Assembly: GCA_017649745.1 (NCBI GenBank) | Contig: JAGCGE010000260.1 | Coordinates: forward strand, 1-12,263 | DNA: 12,263 nt | DNA from: Clostridiales bacterium | Lineage (GTDB): Bacteria; Bacillota_A; Clostridia; Saccharofermentanales; Saccharofermentanaceae | Direction of reading: 5' to 3' | In this document: in pieces, positions 1 through 7,256 of the stretch | Layout: every line of letters starts with the position of its first letter | Position numbering within the stretch: position 1 is the stretch's first letter | Translations under genes and position numbers: made by a program | The notes under the pieces: model-generated | The model's input: the letters and a program-made list of their open reading frames with translations, nothing else | The model's database searches: none | Told to the model about the DNA's origin: nothing

Positions 1-27
1 AGTTATTTTTTAATTAAGGACGTACTG

Positions 28-3000
28 ATGTTTTTAAAGAAGCTGGAGTTACAGGGCTTCAAGTCTTTCCCTGAATACACTTTGATCGAGTTCGATCGCG
101 GTATGACTGCCGTTGTCGGACCTAATGGTAGTGGTAAGAGTAATGTTACCGATGCTATCAGATGGGTATTGGGTGAGCAGAGCGTTAAATCGCTTCGTGG
201 CGGTAAGATGGAGGACGTTATCTTTAACGGTACTCAATCACGTAAAGCCATGAACTATGCTGAAGTTTCGATGACTTTGGATAATTCCGATCATGCCCTT
301 GATTATGAATTTAATGAGATACAGATCACCAGAAGACTTTATAGGTCAGGTGAGAGTGAATATCAGATAAATCACGTTAACTGCAGACTTAAAGATATAG
401 TGGGCCTTTTCCTTGATACAGGTCTTGGAAAAGACGGTTACTCTATCGTTGGTCAGGGTAGAGTTGATGAGATCCTTTCCACTAAGTCAGAAGACAGAAG
501 ACGTGTATTGGAGGAAGCTTCCGGTATTGTTAAGTTTAAGGTGCGTAAGGATGAAGCCGAGCGTAAACTTAATTCTACTCAGCAGAACTTGCTGAGAATC
601 GATGATATCCTTGCTGAACTTAACGAGCGTATCGGACCTTTGAAGGAACAGTCTGAGAAGGCGATCCTTTATCATAAGACTTATGAGACATATAAGGCTC
701 TTGATATCGCACTTCTTGTAAATAAGATTAAGACTGCTAATGAAGCTATGGGCGGACAGGGTGATCTTAAGGAGAAGCTTGAAGAAGATCTTAAGGTTGC
801 TGAGGATCGTTTCCTTGAGCTACGTAACAGTAATTCAGAACTTACCAGAAAGATAGAAGAGATCGAAGATCTTATCGAGGATAAGAGACAGGAACTTTCT
901 GAGATTTCAGAAGAGATGCATAATGTTTCTCTTGATAACCGCGAGTCCAAGGTTCAGTTCGAACAGGTAGATATCCGCCTTCAGAATTTTGAGGATGAGT
1001 CTAAGGAAATAGAAGAGGATATAGCTCGTCTCGAAAATGAATATAATGCGAAGCAGGAGAAAGCTTCTAAGCTTTTGGATGATGCCAATGAGGCTAAGAA
1101 AATGTCTGAGAAGCTTACTTCAGAGAGAGAAGAACTTCTTCGTGAGTTCCAGAAGACATCTTCTGCACAAGATGATACGAAGAATAAGATCAGTGAGAGA
1201 ACACAGGAGCTTATCTCTTATAAAGAGCAGATCAATAACTATGAGAACAGGATCTCCACATTAGACGAGAAGATAAGTGAGCTTTCTTCTAACAGGTTTA
1301 CTTATCTCGAAGTCGAGAAGGAGCTTAATGCGAGCCTTGATGAGGCCGATAAGATCTTTAAGGAGATGATCCTTCAGGAAGGTAATGTTACTTCCGATAT
1401 TAATGATCGTGAGATGAAGCTTAATGAGCTTCGTAAAAAGGACGATGATTTCCTTTCCAAGTATGAGAAGGATAATCAGAAATCACTTGCTATCCAGTCT
1501 AGGATCAAGGCTTTAACAGACCTTGAGAAGCGTAAGGAAGGTTACCAGGAATCTGTAAGAAGACTTCTTGAGTACGCTGATTCCAATCCGTACGAAAAAA
1601 AGAAGATCGTCGGTGTATTGGGTGACCTTATCTCAGTAGATCATGAATATGAGACAGCTATCGAGATCGCCCTTGGTAACAGCATCCATAATATCGTAAC
1701 TGAGACTGAATCTGATGCTGCATCACTTATTGAAGTCCTTAAGGAGAGAAGACTTGGTCGTGTTACTTTCCTTCCTATCGAAAACATTAAGCCGCGTGAC
1801 CTTGACGATAAGCAGATCGATACTGCTATGGGCATGATCGGTTATATTGGTGTTGCATCTGAACTTACAAAACACGATAAGAATATTGACGATATTATCT
1901 CTAACCTCTTGGGAAGGATCATTATCTGTGATGAGATGGATAATGCCAGAAAGATCGCTTCACGTCTTAAGTATCAGGTCAGGATCATCACTTTGCAGGG
2001 TGATTCCATTAATCCGGGCGGTTCTTTGACAGGTGGTTCCGTACATAAAAATGCTACAGGTATCCTTGGTAGAGGCCGTGAGATAGAAGAACTTAAGAAC
2101 GAGTATGCTGAACTTGATAAAAAGCTCGCTGTTTTCGAAGCAGAGCGTCAGCAGCTTGATGAGGAAATCTATCAGATCAATCGTGAGATCGAGCAGCTCA
2201 ATGAACAGCTTAAGTATTTCAGCGTAGAACGAGCTAAGGCTGAGACATCATATACGAACCTTAAGGAAAGACTTGGAGAGATCAGAAAGCAGATCAAACT
2301 CGCTGAAGAATCTATCGATCTTAATTCCAAGGATAAGCTTAAGGTTGCAGATGATCTTGAAGAGGCAAAACTTGTCTATGAAGAGACATCACAAGATCTT
2401 TCTGACCTTAGAGAAGATATCGTTCAAAGCGATAATGAGAACAAGTCATTTACAGAGCGTCTTGATAAGCTAAGAGACGAGATCAATGAGTGCGTCATGA
2501 AGGCACAGGGATATATTACTGAGCGTAATGGTGTGCTTCAGACATCAGAGGTATTGATGCGAGAGCTTAGTGCTTATCGTGAGAATCTCGATAAGAAGAA
2601 AGCTGACAGAGATAATGATCTTGTTCTTAAGGCTGAACTTGAAGAGAAGATGAAGGGCTTCACAGAACTCCTTTCTAAGTACGATACTGAATCTAAGGCT
2701 AAGGAAGAGGAGATCAAAGCTCTTAACAGCCAGAGAAGCAAGTTCGATGAGGAGAAGGACGGTTTTGTTAATAAACTGACTGATGGTCAGGATACTATCA
2801 ACAGTATCAAGAACCAGATAACTCTTCTTGCTACGAAATATGAGAGATATATCGAAGATATCGATGTGTCTAAGAACCGTCTCTGGGAAGACTACGAAAC
2901 TACATATGATAACGTTAAGGATTCATGTGAACCTGTAGAAGATATTCCTGAGGCAACTCGTGAAGTTTCTAAGTTGAAGAACAAGATCAAGAACATTGGT

Positions 3001-3591
3001 CCTGTTAACCTTAATTCCATTGAGGAATATAAGGAAGTATCTGAGCGTTTTGAGTTTATGACTTCTCAGAGAAATGACATCTTTGAAGCTAAGACTAATC
3101 TCGAGAAAGTCATCGCTGATCTTTTGGAAGAGATGAAAGTTCAGTTTATCGAGCACTTTAATACGATCAATGAGAACTTTAAGAAGGTCTTCGAAGATCT
3201 CTTTAACGGCGGTACAGCAGAGATCCTTCTTGATAGTGATGATGTATTGAACTGTAATATCGAGATCAAGGCCCAGCCTCCTGGAAAACGACTTCAGAGC
3301 CTCACACTCCTTTCCGGTGGTGAGAGATGTCTTACGGCTATTGCTCTGCTGTTTGCTATCCTTCAGCTTAAGGCTTCGCCGTTCGTAATACTCGATGAGG
3401 TCGAGGCTGCTCTTGATGACGTTAACGTAAGCAGATTTTCCGACTTCGTCAGAAGATATTGCGCCAAGTCTCAGTTTATCATCGTCACACACCGTAAAGG
3501 TACAATGGAAGCTTGTGACCGTATGTATGGTGTTACTATGCAGGAGCGCGGTATCTCGAAGATCCTTTCCATGAGAATGGGAGATAATTGA
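28..3591 (+). CDS. smc: Chromosome partition protein SMC, full length
   Basis: Encodes the SMC ATPase (1187 aa), the core of the SMC-ScpAB condensin-like complex that loads on DNA near the origin and helps fold and segregate the chromosome. Family features are complete. The N-terminal Walker A is GPNGSGKSN at residues 31-39. A first long coiled coil spans roughly 170-510. The hinge is about 512-675 and includes the Gly-rich GDSINPGGSLTGGS at 658-671. A second coiled coil runs to about 1020. The C-terminal ABC signature is LSGGE at 1095-1099, and the Walker B is VILDEVEAALDD with D1123 and E1124. The length is normal for bacterial SMC. The start at 28 is preceded by AAGGA at 16-20 with 7 nt spacing. 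ftsY follows after 13 nt, indicating cotranscription. Any promoter lies outside the window; rnc commonly precedes smc in Firmicutes but is not visible here. The residue after GGER in the signature is Cys rather than the more usual Ala, a mild variation. Confidence 0.98.
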   Translation: MFLKKLELQGFKSFPEYTLIEFDRGMTAVVGPNGSGKSNVTDAIRWVLGEQSVKSLRGGKMEDVIFNGTQSRKAMNYAEVSMTLDNSDHALDYEFNEIQITRRLYRSGESEYQINHVNCRLKDIVGLFLDTGLGKDGYSIVGQGRVDEILSTKSEDRRRVLEEASGIVKFKVRKDEAERKLNSTQQNLLRIDDILAELNERIGPLKEQSEKAILYHKTYETYKALDIALLVNKIKTANEAMGGQGDLKEKLEEDLKVAEDRFLELRNSNSELTRKIEEIEDLIEDKRQELSEISEEMHNVSLDNRESKVQFEQVDIRLQNFEDESKEIEEDIARLENEYNAKQEKASKLLDDANEAKKMSEKLTSEREELLREFQKTSSAQDDTKNKISERTQELISYKEQINNYENRISTLDEKISELSSNRFTYLEVEKELNASLDEADKIFKEMILQEGNVTSDINDREMKLNELRKKDDDFLSKYEKDNQKSLAIQSRIKALTDLEKRKEGYQESVRRLLEYADSNPYEKKKIVGVLGDLISVDHEYETAIEIALGNSIHNIVTETESDAASLIEVLKERRLGRVTFLPIENIKPRDLDDKQIDTAMGMIGYIGVASELTKHDKNIDDIISNLLGRIIICDEMDNARKIASRLKYQVRIITLQGDSINPGGSLTGGSVHKNATGILGRGREIEELKNEYAELDKKLAVFEAERQQLDEEIYQINREIEQLNEQLKYFSVERAKAETSYTNLKERLGEIRKQIKLAEESIDLNSKDKLKVADDLEEAKLVYEETSQDLSDLREDIVQSDNENKSFTERLDKLRDEINECVMKAQGYITERNGVLQTSEVLMRELSAYRENLDKKKADRDNDLVLKAELEEKMKGFTELLSKYDTESKAKEEEIKALNSQRSKFDEEKDGFVNKLTDGQDTINSIKNQITLLATKYERYIEDIDVSKNRLWEDYETTYDNVKDSCEPVEDIPEATREVSKLKNKIKNIGPVNLNSIEEYKEVSERFEFMTSQRNDIFEAKTNLEKVIADLLEEMKVQFIEHFNTINENFKKVFEDLFNGGTAEILLDSDDVLNCNIEIKAQPPGKRLQSLTLLSGGERCLTAIALLFAILQLKASPFVILDEVEAALDDVNVSRFSDFVRRYCAKSQFIIVTHRKGTMEACDRMYGVTMQERGISKILSMRMGDN

Positions 3592-3604
3592 TAAGGAGAA
3601 ATTT

Positions 3605-4513
3605 ATGGGAATATTAGACACCTTTAAAAGAGGTCTTGAAAAGACACGTAACTTTGTCTCTAGCGGTTTTACAAAGATCGCTGCGAGTACAGGTCATTTT
3701 GATGAGGATCAGCTTGATGAACTCGAAGAGATCCTTGTTCGTGCCGATTGTGGTGTAGGAGCAAGTACTGATATCATCGATCACGTAAAAGATAATATCA
3801 AGAAGACCGGTAACGACAGTAAAGAAGCTGTTATGGGTTCTGTTAAAGAGAAGATGCTTGAGATCTTAGGCCCAAAGCATGAGCTTAAGCTTGAAGAGGG
3901 TAAACTTAATGTCCTCCTTATGATCGGCGTTAACGGAACGGGTAAGACAACAACTGCTGGTAAGCTTTGCGAGAAGTATAAGAAGCAGGGCAAGAAGGTG
4001 ATCCTTGGTGCAGCTGATACATTCCGTGCTGCTGCAATAGAGCAGCTTAAGGTATGGGGCGAGAGAACATCTACAACAGTTATCTCTCATGAGGCTGGTT
4101 CAGATCCTGCTTCTGTCTGCTATGATGCGATCCATGCTGCTATCGCACGTAAGGCTGATCTTCTTATAATCGATACTGCAGGACGTCTGCATAACAAGAA
4201 GAACCTTATGGATGAGCTTTCTAAGATCACGAGGATCATCGACAGGGAAGCACAGGGCGCTAATATCATGAGCATGCTCATCATTGACGCAACAACAGGA
4301 CAAAATGCCGTCATCCAGGCTGAGGTTTTCGGTGAGGCAACCGATCTTGACTATATCGGTATTACTAAGCTTGACGGCACAGCTAAGGGTGGAGTTGCTA
4401 TTTCCGTTGCTTATTCATCGCATAGGCCTATCGTTCTTGCAGGCTTGGGCGAAGGTGTAGATGATCTTGTAGATTTTGATCCTGAGATCTTCGTTGATTC
4501 GCTTATATCTTAA
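3605..4513 (+). CDS. ftsY: Signal recognition particle receptor FtsY
   Basis: Encodes the SRP receptor GTPase (302 aa), which docks the Ffh-RNA-ribosome complex at the membrane and hands nascent proteins to SecYEG. The N-terminal four-helix N domain covers about residues 1-95 and contains ADCGV. The G domain carries G1 GVNGTGKT (108-115), DTFRAAA, G3 DTAGR (190-194) and the guanine-specificity motif TKLDG (254-258), followed by TAKGG and the closing GLGEGVDDL. The long acidic A domain of E. coli FtsY is absent. The protein starts directly with an amphipathic basic stretch (FKRGLEKTRNFVSSGF), the likely membrane-targeting helix, as in other Firmicutes. ATG at 3605 has AAGGAG at 3593-3598. It lies 13 nt after smc and is followed by a terminator, so it ends the smc-ftsY unit. 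The TKLDGTAKGG variant separates it from Ffh, which has TKLDGDARGG. Confidence 0.98.
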   Translation: MGILDTFKRGLEKTRNFVSSGFTKIAASTGHFDEDQLDELEEILVRADCGVGASTDIIDHVKDNIKKTGNDSKEAVMGSVKEKMLEILGPKHELKLEEGKLNVLLMIGVNGTGKTTTAGKLCEKYKKQGKKVILGAADTFRAAAIEQLKVWGERTSTTVISHEAGSDPASVCYDAIHAAIARKADLLIIDTAGRLHNKKNLMDELSKITRIIDREAQGANIMSMLIIDATTGQNAVIQAEVFGEATDLDYIGITKLDGTAKGGVAISVAYSSHRPIVLAGLGEGVDDLVDFDPEIFVDSLIS

Positions 4514-4547
4514 ACATCTATCTCACATCATTTTAATAGATTTTTCT

Positions 4548-4591
4548 ATCCCCAAGACATTGCGTCTTGGGGATTATCTATTTGTGTTTTT
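4548..4591 (+). terminator. Rho-independent terminator after ftsY
   Basis: A perfect 11-bp stem, ATCCCCAAGAC (4548-4558) with GTCTTGGGGAT (4564-4574), encloses a 5-nt loop (ATTGC). It is followed by a T-rich stretch ending in GTTTTT. It starts 34 nt after the ftsY stop and lies just before the promoter of the next gene, so it should end the smc-ftsY transcript. Confidence 0.85.
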
Positions 4592-4596
4592 CGAAA

Positions 4597-4625
4597 ATGA
4601 CAAATCAATTTATAGACTTTATAAT
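4597..4625 (+). promoter_or_regulatory. Sigma-A promoter of the DUF4214 protein gene
   Basis: The -35 box ATGACA (4597-4602, 5 of 6 to consensus) and the perfect -10 box TATAAT (4620-4625) are separated by the optimal 17 bp. It lies immediately after the ftsY terminator. The predicted start of transcription is near 4632, giving a short leader of about 27 nt that contains the GGAGGA ribosome binding site at 4645-4650. No operator-like repeat is evident. Confidence 0.75.
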
Positions 4626-4658
4626 AAAATTGGATTTCGATGTTGGAGGATGTTTATT

Positions 4659-7172
4659 ATGAGGATTAAAAGGTCTTTTCTTGGCTTGATCCTTGCTGTG
4701 ATCATGCTTATGCAGTGTCAGTTGTTTCTAGGTAATGATCTTAGAGCGGATACAACCTTGCCTGATATCAATGCTTCTTTATCAGCTGACGGAGCATTGA
4801 CTTGGGAGCCTGTGGGTTCAGGAAGTGGCATAATCTACATCGTTTATCTGAATAATACTGTAATAAAGTCTACAAAAGGAGCTCCTTACTCCGTAAATGT
4901 TAAAGAGTACTGTGACAACAACCAGCTTAGTAGCAGTATCAATTATAGTGTCAGGATCTACTCATATTATCTGGATAGTAATGGTGAAACATACAATACT
5001 ACGAACTATGCATCGAACGGAAAAACATTTGTATATAATTATGTAAGCCCATATAAAACGATGAACTTTAGTCCGAATTATGTATGGGATGATACAAACC
5101 AACTTCTTAAATGGGATAAACCTGACTGTGGTAGCAGTGAAGTAACTTATCTCGTATCGATCAGAAGTCTTGAGTCGGCAACCGGTTCCGTATATGGCTC
5201 GTCCAATTACTCCCACACATATAAGATCAACACAAACAGTCTTCCTTATTCATCTATAGTCAGCAAGACTCATGATGACAATAAGCCGTATTTTGTAGAT
5301 ATTACGGCCTATGCTGACGGTTATCAGAAGAAATTAGCTGATAGAAGTGATGCACATTGCATTAAACTTGTTGATATAAAAGATAATATTCAGAACATTA
5401 GGATTAATAACGGAACAGTTGAATGGGATCCGTATCCAGGTGCGGATAAATATCAGATCAAGTTGATCGATAATAATAAAATATCCTATACACTTGCTTA
5501 TAAGGATAATTGCTCTTGTGATCTTTATCTGTATACTCTTGATACTACTACTGATCACCATGAAATGACCTTGTCGATAGCTGCCACTAAAAACAGCGCT
5601 GAGCAAGATGACTTTCAACTTACCGCGTATACTCCTTTAGAAACTACCTTTGTATATGAGAAATATGATCTGTTGGTATTCGGAGCCGTAACTGACAGTT
5701 TGAAGACAGGCGGAATAGATATCAATGATATCTTCAATGACGGTGGTTCCTGTATATATGATCCTAAAACAAATACACTTACGTTTGATGAACCTGATTA
5801 TAGTAAGTATCTTGAGGCATATCCGAATTATACAAAAGATAACCTGTTCAGTATCCGTAGCATGCAACCTTTATTTGAATCTAAGTCTGATCTGATAATC
5901 AAGGGAAAGGCGGATCTTTATTCGGGTGGAAATATCTTCAGGTCTAAAAATGGAACCGTCACCTTTGCGGAGGATAGTGATATTACCATTGAATCGGCAG
6001 GAACAGCAGTTTACGGCAAATCTATAGTGATGAATGGTAAATCACTAAATATCAAGACAACAGATCATCCTCAAAAATATGCATACTTGAATAATGGCCT
6101 TTCATTCCCTTTGATGGAAGCTGAAAATGATATAAAATTCGGAGATTCTTGTAAGACGGTGACGGTTGAGACCGATTTGGAGTTTGGCCTGTTCGTATCC
6201 CATAACGGTAAAGTAATCTTGGAAAATCACGAGATCAAAGTTCCGTCTAACGGAATATTGGGATCCGATTCATATACGATCTTCGAAAATGACGGATCGA
6301 CTAAGGCGAATAAGGCTATTATCGATGTGAAAGTTACACCTGATCCTATAGTTCCTGCAGAACCGTCAGGCCAGTCTACGACAGACCCGACAACAACAGT
6401 GCCTACAGAAGATAATTCCAACGGCGGAGGTTTTGAGGATTTTGTTGAGAGACTTTACGTAGTAGCTCTTAATCGTCCATCCGAAAAAGAAGGTAAAGAT
6501 TACTGGTGTGAGTTAGTTGGTAACGGAACACTTACAGGTGCAGACTGCGCTCGCTTCTTCCTCACAAGTCCTGAGTTCAAGGGCAGAGGATTAAGCGATG
6601 AAGATTTCTTGAAGGTTCTTTATAAGTCATTCTTCGATCGTGATGCAGCTAATGATCCGGATGGTTTCAACTTCTGGATGAATAGCCTTAAGTCAGTAGG
6701 TAAGGATACAGTTGTTGAAGGCTTCATAAATTCACCTGAGTGGTGTGATATCTGCGCAGAATATGGCGTTAAGAGTGGAGCTCCAACAGCTAAGGCAACG
6801 AGAGCTTCAAAGAATGCTACAGCATTTGCTACAAGACTTTACACCGAGTGTCTTGGTCGTGAACCTGAAGAAGGTGGACTTAAGTTCTGGGCACTGTCGC
6901 TTACTAACCTTGAAGTAACTGGAGCTGATACAGCTAATCTGTTCTTTGAATCTGATGAGTTCAAAGGCTTCAATACAACAAATGAAGAATACATAAAGAG
7001 GCTTTATACCACATTCATGGGTAGAGATTATGATGATGCCGGTCTGTCATACTGGCTTGGCGAGATGAATAACGGCTTAAGCAGGCACAATGTCTTGGTG
7101 GGATTTTCTAACTCAAAGGAATTCACTGAGATCTGTGCTTCTTACGGAATCAATAGAGGTGATATTGCATAA
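4659..7172 (+). CDS. Secreted multidomain protein: FN3-like modules, beta-rich module, two DUF4214 domains
   Basis: An 837-aa exported protein of unknown function. ATG at 4659 is chosen because GGAGGA (4645-4650) sits 8 nt upstream and a Sec signal peptide follows at once: MRIKR, a hydrophobic core at 6-24, and likely cleavage after LRA (28-30). The same frame is open upstream to 4476, but that would cross the terminator and promoter. Residues 31-345 look like three FN3-like beta modules, each with a conserved Trp (W49, W152, W256) about 103 residues apart. Residues 340-560 are beta-rich and include YDPKTNTLTF (367-376), similar to modules of other clostridial surface proteins. A Pro/Thr linker covers 561-591. 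Two DUF4214 domains (592-706 and 721-830) each contain two copies of a 55-residue unit (RLY..., W, hxxF.xSxEF). No LPXTG, SLH or C-terminal membrane anchor is seen, so the protein is probably released or held non-covalently. A role in surface interaction or glycan binding is inference. It forms a single-gene unit. Confidence 0.85.
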   Translation: MRIKRSFLGLILAVIMLMQCQLFLGNDLRADTTLPDINASLSADGALTWEPVGSGSGIIYIVYLNNTVIKSTKGAPYSVNVKEYCDNNQLSSSINYSVRIYSYYLDSNGETYNTTNYASNGKTFVYNYVSPYKTMNFSPNYVWDDTNQLLKWDKPDCGSSEVTYLVSIRSLESATGSVYGSSNYSHTYKINTNSLPYSSIVSKTHDDNKPYFVDITAYADGYQKKLADRSDAHCIKLVDIKDNIQNIRINNGTVEWDPYPGADKYQIKLIDNNKISYTLAYKDNCSCDLYLYTLDTTTDHHEMTLSIAATKNSAEQDDFQLTAYTPLETTFVYEKYDLLVFGAVTDSLKTGGIDINDIFNDGGSCIYDPKTNTLTFDEPDYSKYLEAYPNYTKDNLFSIRSMQPLFESKSDLIIKGKADLYSGGNIFRSKNGTVTFAEDSDITIESAGTAVYGKSIVMNGKSLNIKTTDHPQKYAYLNNGLSFPLMEAENDIKFGDSCKTVTVETDLEFGLFVSHNGKVILENHEIKVPSNGILGSDSYTIFENDGSTKANKAIIDVKVTPDPIVPAEPSGQSTTDPTTTVPTEDNSNGGGFEDFVERLYVVALNRPSEKEGKDYWCELVGNGTLTGADCARFFLTSPEFKGRGLSDEDFLKVLYKSFFDRDAANDPDGFNFWMNSLKSVGKDTVVEGFINSPEWCDICAEYGVKSGAPTAKATRASKNATAFATRLYTECLGREPEEGGLKFWALSLTNLEVTGADTANLFFESDEFKGFNTTNEEYIKRLYTTFMGRDYDDAGLSYWLGEMNNGLSRHNVLVGFSNSKEFTEICASYGINRGDIA

Positions 7173-7190
7173 GTCGGATTTTGTTCGATC

Positions 7191-7236
7191 AAATAAAAAC
7201 CCAGAAACAGGATCATTACTGTTTCTGGGTTGTTTT
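7191..7236. terminator. Bidirectional Rho-independent terminator between convergent genes
   Basis: A 13-bp perfect stem, AACCCAGAAACAG (7198-7210) with CTGTTTCTGGGTT (7219-7231), has an 8-nt loop. On the plus strand it is followed by GTTTT and lies 25 nt after the DUF4214 gene stop. On the minus strand it is followed by TTTATTT and lies 25 nt after the lipoprotein stop at 7257. One hairpin therefore serves both convergent genes; the minus-strand T-run looks somewhat better. Confidence 0.85.
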
Positions 7237-7256
7237 AGTTAGATGAATTAAGATCA

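Noticed and set aside
1..27. End of an upstream rnc gene
   Set aside because: Only 27 nt are available; they contain the smc ribosome binding site and no recognisable RNase III C-terminus.
2923..3621. Long minus-strand open frame (232 codons) across the end of smc
   Set aside because: It lies wholly opposite the conserved ATPase head of SMC and the ftsY start, has no recognisable domain or good ribosome binding site, and is explained by the codon bias of smc.
4476..4658. Upstream in-frame extension of the DUF4214 protein gene
   Set aside because: It overlaps the end of ftsY, the ftsY terminator and the sigma-A promoter. ATG 4659 has the ribosome binding site and begins a signal peptide.
4713..4721. 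Possible lipobox around Cys20 (LMQC) in the DUF4214 protein
   Set aside because: Met and Gln before the Cys do not fit a lipobox (small residues are expected), and a Sec-type cleavage site after LRA is more likely.
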